DNA of 58,386 bases from Bacillota bacterium (GCA_003343805.1 QAKM01000093.1:1-58386); one strand, 5' to 3'; counted from the stretch's first letter, positions 25,014 to 34,604 are shown. Numbers and translations are program-made. The notes: a model not told the origin generated them from the letters alone.

Positions 25014-27020
25014 TTATCTGACGATGATGCGGACGCGGTCGAGGTTGGGGACCTGGGTGTAGATGTCCTTAGAGCCCTCCCGCTGCAGCCAGACGCGGCA
25101 GACCGCAAAATAGGTGCCGGGGGCGGCGAAGGCGTGCTCTGCTGTTGCTTGGGCGTTCTCCCCTTCTTGCGTGAAAGTGCCTTCCGCGTAAGGTTCGCCT
25201 TCGAAGCTCCACTCCGCTTTCGTCACCCTGCCTGCGCCCTTCGGGATGCCGATCGCGGCAGTCAAGGTGACTTTTTCGCCGCACTTAACTTCGAGGCGCT
25301 TTTCGCCCCCTGCCGTGAGGGTGACGACGGGCTGGATGGCGCCGCGCTCTTCTGCTTTGGAGGCGAGGACGATCTGACCGTCCTCGATCGTGTAGCTGCT
25401 CGAATCGCGGGGCGGGATGCCCTTTTCCACCCAATTCGCAAGGTCCAAGAGCGCCTGATGGAGGCCGCCGAGATAGGAGATGAGGTGAAGTTCATCGACG
25501 GTGTGTTCGCTGTCGTCGTGGAAGCTGTTGTCGAAGAAATAGACGCGGTAGTGTTCGTCCGTCTCGGCGCCGAAGTGCTCTTTGACCTTTTGGCGGTACC
25601 AATCGATCTGCCAGGGGAAGGCGGACTCGTCCATCGTGGCGGCGACGACGATCATCTTGCCGCGAAAATTGCCCGATTGGAGGCTCCCGCAGCTGCCGCG
25701 GGCGATAACGGGGCCTGCCCTATACTCGCGCACGGGGTAGACGGGCGTGCCCTGCGCCGTTTTGAACTGCTCCCAGCCGATGTATTCGTGCCCTTCGGGC
25801 GTCTGATGGCGGTAGTACGTCTGCGCGGCGAGGTAGTCGGAGTTATCGAGGGAAACTTTGTCGCCCGCTTTTGCGAGGGCGAGCCTGGTGAGCGCGTGCT
25901 CGAACCCGAAGCCGGGAGCAAGGACGAGCTTGTCGCCGATGAGGCGGTCTGCGGTGAGCGTGAGCCCCTCCGCGCCGCCGTTTTCGAAGCGGACGTTTGC
26001 GCCATAGGCGTAGATGTCGCCCGTGGGCGCGCCCTCGAGAACGAGATAGGTCTCCCCTTCCATCGCAAGGTCGTTCTGTTCGCGCTTCCAGGCGTTGTCG
26101 GCGCCCGTCATGGCGCGGCGGTCGCCCTCCTCTTCCTTTGCACGGGGAAGATGCACTTCTTTGACCGTGCAGGTGCATTGGATGCGGTCGCGGTGGACGG
26201 AACTAAAAGGGTCTGCCCCGAGATAGCCCGCAAGCTCCCAGAAGTCCTTGAAGTATTGAAGATCGCGCCCCAAAGTGCCTGCCGCCACGACGGGAAGCGC
26301 GCCGTCGTCGAGCTTTTCGTAGTAGAACCAGCTCTTTAAGGGAAAACCCATTTTGGTGGCTTCAAAGAGGGTCGCGCGCTCTTCGGCGGAGAGACCCTCG
26401 TAGGGGTTCCCGCTGCCGCCAGCATCGAGCGCGTCGGCGATCTTGGGGAAGGCGTGGCGCAGCACCCGCTTGGCGTGGGCGCGCACGCAGAAGACGTTGG
26501 GGATCGCCATAGGCGAGCCGTGGATGTAGGGAACGGCTCCATCCCAGGTGTTCGTCATTTCGAAGCAGCTCGTCGTCTTGAAGGCGCCGCCGCTGCCGCC
26601 GTAGATGTAGCCGTACGGGCGGTGGGAATAGCCGTAGATGCGCTCGGCGACCTTGCGGGAAAATTCCGCGGAGGCAGAGCTTGCCTTGTAGATGATGCTG
26701 CCGTCGCCCTGATGGATGCCTTGGGCGACGCCCATGTTGGTTTCGACAAAGTACGCGCCGTGGGAGTTGGCAAAGCCGATCTTGTTTTCCATGCCCTTAC
26801 GGCCGATGGAAGCGTTCTCGCTGCCCTCGACGGGAGACATGAACTGGAAGAAGCGGCCCTCGTATTGTTCCTTGGGGGGATAGAAGAAGGAAAAGCGGGT
26901 GTCGGTGCCTTCAAAGCCGCCGTGGACGTAGGTGTAGCCTTCGGGGCGCTGCTCCTCGACGTCGATATAGGGGGTTTGGAAGGCGGGGTCGAGCGCGGGA
27001 TCGTAGATGTTGTGTGCCAT
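25014..27020 (-). CDS. Unassigned alpha/beta hydrolase (tannase/feruloyl-esterase-like) with PKD-like tail
   Basis: A 668-residue protein without a signal peptide. YIYGGSGGAFKT places a nucleophile-elbow Ser143 and resembles the GGSGGG region of large esterases; HDDSEHTVDELHLISY near 510 holds likely Asp/His partners. Residues about 300-400 form an insertion, and the last 100 (LEVKCGEKVTLTAAIGIPKG ... AFAAPGTYFAVCRV) look like a PKD/Ig-like beta-sandwich. I do not recognise a named family with certainty. Position between the lipoprotein/transporter genes and GH78 suggests removal of an ester-linked group from the imported glycan. The start has an AAGGAGAG site and follows a terminator hairpin by 15 nt. 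Confidence 0.55.
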   Translation of the reverse strand: MAHNIYDPALDPAFQTPYIDVEEQRPEGYTYVHGGFEGTDTRFSFFYPPKEQYEGRFFQFMSPVEGSENASIGRKGMENKIGFANSHGAYFVETNMGVAQGIHQGDGSIIYKASSASAEFSRKVAERIYGYSHRPYGYIYGGSGGAFKTTSCFEMTNTWDGAVPYIHGSPMAIPNVFCVRAHAKRVLRHAFPKIADALDAGGSGNPYEGLSAEERATLFEATKMGFPLKSWFYYEKLDDGALPVVAAGTLGRDLQYFKDFWELAGYLGADPFSSVHRDRIQCTCTVKEVHLPRAKEEEGDRRAMTGADNAWKREQNDLAMEGETYLVLEGAPTGDIYAYGANVRFENGGAEGLTLTADRLIGDKLVLAPGFGFEHALTRLALAKAGDKVSLDNSDYLAAQTYYRHQTPEGHEYIGWEQFKTAQGTPVYPVREYRAGPVIARGSCGSLQSGNFRGKMIVVAATMDESAFPWQIDWYRQKVKEHFGAETDEHYRVYFFDNSFHDDSEHTVDELHLISYLGGLHQALLDLANWVEKGIPPRDSSSYTIEDGQIVLASKAEERGAIQPVVTLTAGGEKRLEVKCGEKVTLTAAIGIPKGAGRVTKAEWSFEGEPYAEGTFTQEGENAQATAEHAFAAPGTYFAVCRVWLQREGSKDIYTQVPNLDRVRIIVR

Positions 27021-27034
27021 ATGTTCTCTCCTTG

Positions 27035-27076
27035 AAAAAAATACAGGCGGATGCGTTAGGGGGCCGCATCCGCCTG
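27035..27076 (-). terminator. Intrinsic terminator between transport genes and enzyme genes
   Basis: A perfect 12-bp stem (CAGGCGGATGCG / CGCATCCGCCTG) with a 9-nt loop is followed on the minus strand by TATTTTTTTC. It lies 5 nt past the lipoprotein stop and only 15 nt before the next start codon, so it would end or attenuate the transport transcript and limit read-through into the enzyme genes. Confidence 0.85.
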
Positions 27077-27081
27077 TGAGG

Positions 27082-29067
27082 TCAGCCGATCGAATAATGT
27101 CCGGTCAGAGTGCCCGTGAAGGTGAGGGATACGGGGATGCCCATGGTCGTCATATAGCTGATGCCTTCTGCCGTGTAGGTGAGGGTAAGGTCGATGCCCG
27201 TCGGCGTTGCAGAAGAATAATCGGGAGCCGAAGTGAGCGTGCCCGCACTTGCCATCGTAACGGTGATCGTAGGGATCATGCCCGAAGTATCTGCGGTCCA
27301 GGTGCCCGTCTCGGAAGCAGGAGCGGAGAAATCACCCGAACCTGCGGTGTGAAGGACGAGATCGAGCGTTGCCGTGCCGTCGCTCCAGAGGGAAAGCGTG
27401 ACGTCGACGGTGTTGCCCTCCTGCGAGGGAAGCGGGTCAGCTGCCGTGACTTCGATACCCGTCGCGGTAAAGGTGTAAACGGCCTCAGCCGACCAGTCGT
27501 AGGTGAGAAGTGCGTCTTCCACCGTGAAGTTGATGACTGCGGGAACACCCATGTCGAACGTACCCGAGGCGTTCTCGACGCTGTAGGAAAGCTCGAGCGT
27601 GGCTGCGGTCTCCGTGGCGCCCTCGGCGACGGAAGAAGTGAGCGCGCCTGCTTTTTCGAAGTTGAAGGTATAGACGGGAACCGTGCCGCTCTCATCGACG
27701 GTATAGGTGCCGCTGTCGAGAACGGTCGTAAATTCCATGCCTGCCGCGGGAGAGACGGTGACGTTCATTTCAGCGATACCGTCCGAATAGAGGACGAGTT
27801 CCAAAGAGCCGTCCATCGTGGGAGTGGGAGATGCGCCCGTCGTACCGAACGTGACTGTTCCCGATGCGAAGGAGAAGAGAGGCGTGCCCACTTCCTTTAC
27901 TTCGCCCGTAAGGGTGATCTCGGCAGCTTCCGTCACATACTCCCCTGCGGGGATGGTGAGGGTGACGGAGATGAGCTTGTTCTCATCGGGCGCGGAGACG
28001 GTATAGCTCTCCTCACCGAAAGTGAGCGTCATGGTGCGGTCGCCGTTCTGCGTGTAGGTACCGGAGAGCACGGTCTCGTAGGAATAGTCCTTGATGCGGG
28101 TGACGACGACGTCGGCGGAATTATCCTGCCAGAGACGGAGCTCTGCCATGGCGTCTTCAGCGGCGCCGCCGAAGGAAAGCGAGATGTACTCATCGCCCGA
28201 GGTGAGGATGTTTGTCGCCGTCCAAGCCTCGGTGACGAGCGCGAAGCCCTCTTCGCCGTTGGGGGTGTAGATGTAGCTGCCGTCTGCGTTGACGGTGAGC
28301 GTTGCATAAGCCGTGCCGTCCTCTTTCAAGGTGTACGTCGTGACGTCGCCCGAGACGGACTTTTCATAGGAGCCGCTGTCGGCGGTGATGTTGTTGCCGT
28401 TGATGCTGTCGAAGAGGGCGCCTTCATTCGTCATGCTCGCATAGAAGATGAGCTGTGCGGAGGCGTTCTTGGTCTCGCAGAGGGAAAGCGAGGCGATGTC
28501 CTCTTCGTCGTTTTCGGGATCCCAGTTGTATTCCTCCTGCACGAAGGAGATCCAGGCAATGCCCTGCAGGGTGTTGCGTTCCATGTTCCAGATGCGGCCT
28601 TCTGCGATGGCGCCCTTGAAGGTGAGGCCGTCGAAGGAGGTGAGGACGAGCTGCTCGGAAGCGGTGTAGGCGGTCGTATCATGCCCTGCCGAAGCGTCGG
28701 GCGTGTTGCCCGATTCGATCTTATAGTAGGTGAACTCCCCTTCCACGACTTCCCAGCTGCCGAGGGAGTACGTCCAGGCGGAATAGTAATAATAAGAGCC
28801 GTCCTCTTTGAGCTTCAAGGTGGCACCCTCGTTGGCGGGATCGTTTTCGACGGTCACCCAGCGGCCGTCGTAGAGCTGCATCTCTTCGGGCTCGGGGGTG
28901 GAAATGGTCTCGCCACAGTTGTCGCAGACGCCGTCGCCGTTCGCATCAACGTGCTCGGTGCAGGGGTCATCGGGATTTTCGGGATCGGTGCAGGCTGCAA
29001 GGATGCCCGAAAGCGCGAGGCTTGCGGTGAGAGTCAAAGAAACAAGAAGTTTAGCAGATTTTTTCAT
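27082..29067 (-). CDS. Large beta-rich surface lipoprotein
   Basis: A 661-residue predicted lipoprotein: signal peptide with lipobox SGILAAC (Cys26), then a short Cys/His motif (C36-x2-H39 ... C48-x2-C51 around DANGDGVCDNCG), then about 600 residues of repeated beta-strand modules rich in Thr, Ser, Gly and acidic residues. No enzyme motif is visible. The C-terminal protein of this window (56857-58386) has the same architecture and Cys motif. It is encoded 58 nt after the solute-binding protein, separated by a stabilising hairpin. A glycan-capture or accessory role for the ABC transporter is plausible; the family is unknown to me. The start at 29067 follows AAAGGAGAT. Confidence 0.75.
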   Translation of the reverse strand: MKKSAKLLVSLTLTASLALSGILAACTDPENPDDPCTEHVDANGDGVCDNCGETISTPEPEEMQLYDGRWVTVENDPANEGATLKLKEDGSYYYYSAWTYSLGSWEVVEGEFTYYKIESGNTPDASAGHDTTAYTASEQLVLTSFDGLTFKGAIAEGRIWNMERNTLQGIAWISFVQEEYNWDPENDEEDIASLSLCETKNASAQLIFYASMTNEGALFDSINGNNITADSGSYEKSVSGDVTTYTLKEDGTAYATLTVNADGSYIYTPNGEEGFALVTEAWTATNILTSGDEYISLSFGGAAEDAMAELRLWQDNSADVVVTRIKDYSYETVLSGTYTQNGDRTMTLTFGEESYTVSAPDENKLISVTLTIPAGEYVTEAAEITLTGEVKEVGTPLFSFASGTVTFGTTGASPTPTMDGSLELVLYSDGIAEMNVTVSPAAGMEFTTVLDSGTYTVDESGTVPVYTFNFEKAGALTSSVAEGATETAATLELSYSVENASGTFDMGVPAVINFTVEDALLTYDWSAEAVYTFTATGIEVTAADPLPSQEGNTVDVTLSLWSDGTATLDLVLHTAGSGDFSAPASETGTWTADTSGMIPTITVTMASAGTLTSAPDYSSATPTGIDLTLTYTAEGISYMTTMGIPVSLTFTGTLTGHYSIG

Positions 29068-29090
29068 GGTGATCTCCTTTTTGAAGTTCC

Positions 29091-29111
29091 CCTCCCGCAC
29101 GAAGCGGGAGG
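29091..29111 (-). other. Intercistronic hairpin after the solute-binding protein gene
   Basis: CCTCCCGC-loop-GCGGGAGG, 8 bp, with no T tract. Such hairpins commonly protect the 3' end of binding-protein mRNA from decay and raise its level over neighbours. Counterparts lie at 54671-54708 and 56819-56842. Confidence 0.6.
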
Positions 29112-29125
29112 AGGAGCCAAATGTG

Positions 29126-31114
29126 TTAGCTGCGGTACAGGCGGTCGAATTCTGCCTGATAAGCGGCGGTGGCATCGCTGACGCTGACGCCCGTGTAGGA
29201 GTAGTTCATGACGTCGCGGGCAAAGCTCGTCCACTCGGCGTTTTCGAGCGAACGCTCGCCCTTGATGAACTTGTAGACTTCCTTGTAAAGGTAGTTCTGC
29301 TCGACGGCGGCCTTGACCGTTTCAATGACGTCCGTCTCCTCCGCCGTTCTCTGACCGTTGAGGATGCCGCCGATGAAGCCCGTCGCCTCGTATTTGAGCC
29401 ACTGCTGGCGGCCGTTGATGTAGGGTTCGGGGAAGGTGTAGGTGATCTTGCTCTCGCAGCGGATGCCGGGGATGCGGCCTGCCACCATGGCGGAGCGGAT
29501 CTCGCCGACGTTCTGTTCGAGGATCTGATCGAAGGTGTAGGTGCCGTCAGCATTCACGGTGTAGGCGCCGTTCGTGAGGCCGTAGTCTTCATAGTAGCGG
29601 CTGCCTTCTGCCTGTTCGGCATTGAGGCCGAGCGTCGCGAGGACGGAGCCCTCTTCGCTGTATAAAAAGTCGAAGAAGCGCATGAGAACTTCCATATCTT
29701 TGCCCTCTGCCGCCGCCTTGCTGATGACGACGCCCTGCGAAAAGTCTTCTGCCTGGAAGAGGCAGGTGGGGATCTGCAGCATATATTCGCTGCCCGAACC
29801 GCCGTTCATGGCTTCCTTTGCCTCTTCGGCGGTCGCCTGCGCGGAGTAGTCGCTCGTCGAGGGGTTGCCGTCGTAGCCGGGGATGTCGTTGATGGGCGTT
29901 GCCGCAAGATATACAACGGCGCCCGCCGCTGCCTCATAGCCTGGTTCGGAGCTCTGGATGGCGGTGCCGAAGTTGGAACCGCCCATCCAAAGGGGCACGG
30001 TGCCGTTGGCGACGAGGTCGAGGTCGATCTGATAGAAGGGAGAAGTGTCTTCGTTGAAGGTGTTGCAGACCCAGCCGCGGGAATACCAATCATTCATGCA
30101 TTCGAGATATGCCCTGAAGCCCGTGCCTGCCGCGCCGAACTGACAGTTGTCGTCTTCATCCTTATACCAGAGCACGCCGCCCCCGCCGAAGCCCGAGGAA
30201 AGGTCGCCGTTGGCGTTGTAGCCCGGATAGAAGAGAGACATCATGTAGGCGGGCTCGATGCCCATCGCCTCGTATGCCGTTTCATACGTTTCGAACATCC
30301 ACATCCAGTCGGAGATATAAACGGGATCGGAATGACCGCTGGGGAAGGTGACGTCGTCCTCCCAGCTCTGGCCGTTGGCGCCTTCGGGGAGCGTCGTATC
30401 CTGCGACATGGGATCGCTGCGCTCGGTGCCGTCCAGATTGACGGTGTAGTGGCCCGAGAACTTCTGCCCTGCCTTGGGGTTTGCCGTGGGCGCTTCGTCC
30501 GTCATGGGATCGTAAAATTCATCGGGCTGCACGCCGTATCTGACGAGAAGGTCGCGGCGATAGTTGAAGCCGAAGGACTGCGATTCGTAGCTGATGGAGT
30601 CTTTGAAGGTGGGAATGGAGAGATACTTTGCGCCGTCCTTCGTCTGCGTCTGCATGAGAGCGCGGTATTCGGGATGGGCGTCGAGATAGGCGTTGAGGTT
30701 GGGCATGAGCTCGCGGTCGGTGATGTAGGGCGTGAGGTCGGCGACGACGCCGGCTTCATACATGTCGGTGATGCCGCGGCTCATCGTGGGATCGATGACG
30801 TCTTCCCAATTGCCGCTCATGTACTTTTGGTTGAATTCGGAGCGGGCGTTTTCGGTGGTGGTCGGCTGGAAGAAATCGAAGGCGATGTTCTTCATTTCGC
30901 CGTCCGAGCCTTCGAACTGCATGTTTTCCATGATGTATTCGATGACGGGGTTATCCTCGTAATCGGAATAGTAGCCGTCCTCCCCTGCCGTGAGGTACCA
31001 GGTGAAGGTGGTGTCTGCTCCCGCTTTGCTCTCGTCGCAGCCTGCAAGAATGGCCGCGGAAGAGAGTGCGAGCACACCCGAAAGCGTGAGGGCGATGAGT
31101 TTGCTGCGTTTCAT
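29126..31114 (-). CDS. ABC transporter solute-binding lipoprotein (CUT1, large type)
   Basis: A 662-residue extracellular solute-binding protein. Signal peptide with lipobox AILAGC (Cys26); the mature part has the two-lobe fold of family 1 binding proteins, larger than the usual 400-450 residues as in LplA/YtcQ-type proteins. It precedes, within one operon, only the lipoprotein gene and follows the two LplC/LplB-like permeases. No ATPase gene is present; Firmicutes of this type share one MsmX-like ATPase among many importers. The ligand is presumably an oligosaccharide that the downstream intracellular enzymes process. Confidence 0.93.
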   Translation of the reverse strand: MKRSKLIALTLSGVLALSSAAILAGCDESKAGADTTFTWYLTAGEDGYYSDYEDNPVIEYIMENMQFEGSDGEMKNIAFDFFQPTTTENARSEFNQKYMSGNWEDVIDPTMSRGITDMYEAGVVADLTPYITDRELMPNLNAYLDAHPEYRALMQTQTKDGAKYLSIPTFKDSISYESQSFGFNYRRDLLVRYGVQPDEFYDPMTDEAPTANPKAGQKFSGHYTVNLDGTERSDPMSQDTTLPEGANGQSWEDDVTFPSGHSDPVYISDWMWMFETYETAYEAMGIEPAYMMSLFYPGYNANGDLSSGFGGGGVLWYKDEDDNCQFGAAGTGFRAYLECMNDWYSRGWVCNTFNEDTSPFYQIDLDLVANGTVPLWMGGSNFGTAIQSSEPGYEAAAGAVVYLAATPINDIPGYDGNPSTSDYSAQATAEEAKEAMNGGSGSEYMLQIPTCLFQAEDFSQGVVISKAAAEGKDMEVLMRFFDFLYSEEGSVLATLGLNAEQAEGSRYYEDYGLTNGAYTVNADGTYTFDQILEQNVGEIRSAMVAGRIPGIRCESKITYTFPEPYINGRQQWLKYEATGFIGGILNGQRTAEETDVIETVKAAVEQNYLYKEVYKFIKGERSLENAEWTSFARDVMNYSYTGVSVSDATAAYQAEFDRLYRS

Positions 31115-31148
31115 ATCTTTTCCTCCTTAAAATTCGATGAATTTGAGA

Positions 31149-32120
31149 TCAGCCCTTGACGGCGCCGCCGAGTGCGCCCGATTCGAGTTCCTTCTGGAAG
31201 AAGGGCATGATGACCATGATGGGCAGCGTCGCGGCGATGACGCCCGCGAACTGCATGGGATAGCGCGCCCAGTTGGCGTTGCCGATCTGCGAGGCGACGC
31301 GGTCGGAACTTTCCTTGATGCGCTGCAGGATGAGCTGCAAAGGATACAGGTCGGTGATGCCCGCGTTATAAAGGCGCGCCCCGATGAAGGAGTTCCACGC
31401 CGCGACGAACGTGAAGAGCACCGTGACCATGAAGAGGGAGAAGCACTGCGGGAGCATGATGCTGAACATGATGCGAAGATGCCCCGCGCCTTCGAGCTTG
31501 GCGGACTCCACCGTCTCTTCGGGGACGGAGCGGAACGCCATCGCGCCGATGATCATGTACATGCCCATCGTGCATTCCGTAAGGATGACGGCGAAGCGGG
31601 TCTGCGTGAGCCCGAGCATATCGACGACGTAGAACGTGGGGCCCTGCCCTGCCGAGAAGATGACGGTGAACACACACAGCGCCGACATGACGCCGCCGAG
31701 CTTGGTCTTGCGCGAGAGACAGTACCCTGCGAGCACGTTGAGGACGAGCCCCACCGCGAGCGTGCCGATGACATAGAGGATGGTGTTCATGTAACCCGTC
31801 CAGATGAGGCCGTCTTCAAAGGAGAAGAGTTCCTCGTAGGCACGGAAGGTGAACCCCCCTTCCGGGACAAAGGCGATGCCGCTGTAATAGAAGATGGAGC
31901 GGCCGTCCGAAAACGACGACATGAGGACGTGCCACATGGGGATGATGGCGACGAGCGCCAAAGCGCCCACGAGGAGCACGATGATGATATCGGCAATGAC
32001 GGAGCCGACGGACTTGCCGCGCACCATGCCCGACTTTATCTTGCGGGGATGAGAACGCAGGTAGGCGAGCTTCTCTTCGGGAGAGAGTTGAACTTGCTGC
32101 TGAGAAGTCGATTCTTTCAT
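31149..32120 (-). CDS. Carbohydrate ABC transporter permease (LplC/YtcP-like)
   Basis: A 323-residue MalG-type permease with about six membrane helices; residues 1-45 are a cytoplasmic tail and the first helix is near 48-70 (ADIIIVLLVGALALVAIIP). The ATPase-docking EAA loop is recognisable as ESAKLEGAGHLRIMF around 215. It lies 22 nt after the LplB-like gene and 34 nt before the solute-binding protein, forming the second half of the membrane channel. Partner ATPase is encoded elsewhere. Confidence 0.95.
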   Translation of the reverse strand: MKESTSQQQVQLSPEEKLAYLRSHPRKIKSGMVRGKSVGSVIADIIIVLLVGALALVAIIPMWHVLMSSFSDGRSIFYYSGIAFVPEGGFTFRAYEELFSFEDGLIWTGYMNTILYVIGTLAVGLVLNVLAGYCLSRKTKLGGVMSALCVFTVIFSAGQGPTFYVVDMLGLTQTRFAVILTECTMGMYMIIGAMAFRSVPEETVESAKLEGAGHLRIMFSIMLPQCFSLFMVTVLFTFVAAWNSFIGARLYNAGITDLYPLQLILQRIKESSDRVASQIGNANWARYPMQFAGVIAATLPIMVIMPFFQKELESGALGGAVKG

Positions 32121-32142
32121 AAGTTTTCAAACCCTCCTTTCG

Positions 32143-33231
32143 TTAAAACATGGATACTCCCGCAGACTTGCGGCTGATCCAATTCCCGAACAACATCAGC
32201 ACGGTGCCGACGATAGACTGGAAGAGACTGGATACCGTCGCAATGCCGAGGTTGCCGTTGAGCGTCATGCGCATGGTGTAGGAAAAGAGCGTATCGCAGA
32301 CGTCGGCATTCGTCGAGGCGTTGTAGAGAAGGAAGGTCCTATCGAAGCCCACCTTGAAGACGACGCCGATCTGCAACAGCCAAAGCATGAGGATCAGGGG
32401 CATGATGCCGGGGAGCGTGATCTTCCACATCATCTGCCAGCGGTTCGCCCCGTCGATGGCGGCTGCCTCGTAGAGATCTTCGCTGATGTTGGAGATCGCC
32501 GAGACATAGGTGATGGAGCCGTACCCGAAGCCCTGCCACACGGAGAACAGGATGTACCAGCCCCAGAAGGCGGGCGTGTCGTCTGCAAGCCAATTGGTGT
32601 TGGGCGCGCCGAAGAGGTTATGGAACATCATCGTGAGCGCGCCGTCGCGATCGAGCAGGTTCTGCATGATCTGGACGATGACGACGGATGCGACGAAGTT
32701 GGGCAGATACGAGAGCATCTGGCAGACGCGCTTGTACTTCTTGAAGCGAAGCTGCGAGACGAGCAGTGCGAAGAGGACGGGGACGATGAAGCCGATCGTC
32801 AGATTGAGCCCGCCGATCGCGAACGTGTTGCGCAGTGCAAGCAGGAACTCGCTCCCTCCCACGCCGCCGCCCGTGAACAGGTACCTGAAGTTTTCCCATC
32901 CGTTCCAGGGGCTTTCAAAGATACCGAGATAATCTTTATAGTCCTTGAAGGCGAGCGGGATACTGAAGCCGATGGGCAGATAATGGAAGAGGATGAGCCA
33001 GACGAGCACGGGAAGGAAGAGACAGTAGATGACCCAATTGGTCTTGAAGTCCTTCTTCCACGGGACATGGCCGATCTTTTTGATCCGCGCCATATTTTCC
33101 TTGACGGCAGCCGCGTCGGACACGGGAGCAGCTTCCGTACCGGGGGCTGCGAGGGCGCCCTCTTCCGATCCCGAAAGGATGAGCTCTTCCTCGACGGCGG
33201 TATCCGCGGCCCCGGGCGAAGTTTTCACCAT
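32143..33231 (-). CDS. Carbohydrate ABC transporter permease (LplB-like)
   Basis: A 362-residue MalF/LplB-type permease. The first 75 residues are an acidic, Ala/Glu-rich cytoplasmic extension (SGSEEGALAAPGTEAAPV) longer than normal for the family; helices follow from about 78. The EAA loop is EAAAIDGANRWQMMW. First gene of the transport operon; an AAGGAGGT ribosome site precedes it and its promoter carries the AraC-type element at 33265-33317. Confidence 0.95.
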   Translation of the reverse strand: MVKTSPGAADTAVEEELILSGSEEGALAAPGTEAAPVSDAAAVKENMARIKKIGHVPWKKDFKTNWVIYCLFLPVLVWLILFHYLPIGFSIPLAFKDYKDYLGIFESPWNGWENFRYLFTGGGVGGSEFLLALRNTFAIGGLNLTIGFIVPVLFALLVSQLRFKKYKRVCQMLSYLPNFVASVVIVQIMQNLLDRDGALTMMFHNLFGAPNTNWLADDTPAFWGWYILFSVWQGFGYGSITYVSAISNISEDLYEAAAIDGANRWQMMWKITLPGIMPLILMLWLLQIGVVFKVGFDRTFLLYNASTNADVCDTLFSYTMRMTLNGNLGIATVSSLFQSIVGTVLMLFGNWISRKSAGVSMF

Positions 33232-33264
33232 ATGATGACCTCCTTATCACGTTTGTGTGCCTTT

Positions 33265-33317
33265 ATTTTACATATTTTTTACCGATGTGTATTTTAATCT
33301 TTATACCTATTTGACAA
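33265..33317 (-). promoter_or_regulatory. Activator-type promoter of the transport operon (AraC element 1)
   Basis: Read on the minus strand: TTGTCAA, 13 nt, TTAAAAT, 20 nt, then TAAAAT (-10). The half-site spacing (20 nt start to start) and the distance to the -10 equal those at 38129-38181 and 51953-52005. There is no good -35, as expected for an activated promoter. The first half-site overlaps the -35 of the divergent araC promoter, so binding would also repress araC. Confidence 0.6.
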
Positions 33318-33339
33318 AATATTGCCTTTTGTTTATAAT
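33311..33339 (+). promoter_or_regulatory. Consensus promoter of the AraC gene
   Basis: TTGACA (33311-33316), a 17-nt spacer and TATAAT (33334-33339): a perfect sigma-A promoter 26 nt before the araC start codon. Confidence 0.9.
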
Positions 33340-33365
33340 GATAATAGTTTTGGGGGAAATTCACA

Positions 33366-34604
33366 ATGAAAGAACAAATTTTACGGCAGTATTGCAGCAA
33401 CCTGTATTTAAGCTCGCACATCCCCGTGCGCATCTTTCGCGGGGAGAGGCTGCTTTTCGCCTTCGGGCCGAGCGATCTCAAAGAGGATGAGGAGGCATTT
33501 TTGGAGCTTCCGATGAAGGCGCTGCTTCGTTCGGACGCCCCCGTCTCCTTTGCCGTGACGGACAGCGTGTTCGCGCTTGCCTGCGTCCGCGACGATGAGA
33601 ACGGGCTCAGTGTTGTTTTGGGCCCCTCGCATTCGCTGCCCATCGGGCCGCTCACCATGCAGGAAGCCATCGAAAAGCTGGAAAAGGAGCAGCACATCTC
33701 CTTCGACAAAAAGCTGGCGGCTCCCCTTCACACCTATCTGGCTTCCGTGCCCGTGATGCACGACGCCTGTTTTCTGGCGCTCACCGTCGGCGCCGTCAAC
33801 GCCGTGCGCGGCGAAGAGGCGGATGAGAGCGAACTGGAAGACAAGCTCAACGCCCTGCTCGCGCGGAAGCTGAATGAGACGGTCGGGAAAGAGACGCTTA
33901 AGGCGAAGGAAGAGGCGGCGCTCGAAGGAGATTCGCCTTCCACCAATTATGCGCCGAGCGAACAGCTCATCCTCTACTACATCACCAACGGGATGCACGA
34001 TCAGCTCAAATCGTACTGGATGCGCGTTGAAATGCCCTCTGCGACCACGGAATCGTCTGAAGAGATCCGCAAAGTGAAAAATGCCATGATCGCTTCCATC
34101 GCCATCGTCACGAGCGCGGTGCTTTCGACCGAGCTCAACCCCGAGGAAGTGCTCTCCCTCCGCGATATCTATATCCGTCAGACGGAGGAATGCACCACTA
34201 TTTCGCAGCTCTTCCACATCCGTTACAGCATCACGATGGAGTTTGCGCAGCGCATCAAGGAATTGCAGTGCCGCCACACGGGCAACCCCACCATCGACCG
34301 CGCCGTTGCCTATATCCAACAGAACCTTTCGGAAAAGATCGGGCTCGACGATCTCGCGAAGCTGACCAAGACGAGCCGGGCGTACCTTTCGCGCAAATTC
34401 AAGGAGGAGGTCGGCATGGGCATTTCGCAGTACATCAACCGCCAGAAGATCATCGAAGCCAAGCGATTTTTGCGCTTTACCGATAAATCGCTCGCGGAAA
34501 TTTCGGGATACTTCGACTTTTCTTCGCAGAGTTACTTCCAGAAGCTCTTCAAGGAGCAGACGGGAATGACCCCGAGCGAATACCGCGCCCGCGGAGAGGC
34601 GTAA
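33366..34604 (+). CDS. AraC family transcriptional regulator of the transport operon
   Basis: A 412-residue regulator. Residues about 308-410 are the AraC DNA-binding domain with both helix-turn-helix units (LDDLAKLTKTSRAYLSRKF and FDFSSQSYFQKLFKEQTGMT). The first 300 residues form an unassigned sensor domain of a kind common beside sugar operons in Clostridia. It is divergent from the permease genes and has a consensus promoter that overlaps an AraC-type half-site, implying negative autoregulation with activation of the transporter. The same element also occurs in front of 38085 and 51917, so it probably controls the enzyme operons too. GGGGGA precedes the ATG as ribosome site. Confidence 0.93.
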   Translation: MKEQILRQYCSNLYLSSHIPVRIFRGERLLFAFGPSDLKEDEEAFLELPMKALLRSDAPVSFAVTDSVFALACVRDDENGLSVVLGPSHSLPIGPLTMQEAIEKLEKEQHISFDKKLAAPLHTYLASVPVMHDACFLALTVGAVNAVRGEEADESELEDKLNALLARKLNETVGKETLKAKEEAALEGDSPSTNYAPSEQLILYYITNGMHDQLKSYWMRVEMPSATTESSEEIRKVKNAMIASIAIVTSAVLSTELNPEEVLSLRDIYIRQTEECTTISQLFHIRYSITMEFAQRIKELQCRHTGNPTIDRAVAYIQQNLSEKIGLDDLAKLTKTSRAYLSRKFKEEVGMGISQYINRQKIIEAKRFLRFTDKSLAEISGYFDFSSQSYFQKLFKEQTGMTPSEYRARGEA

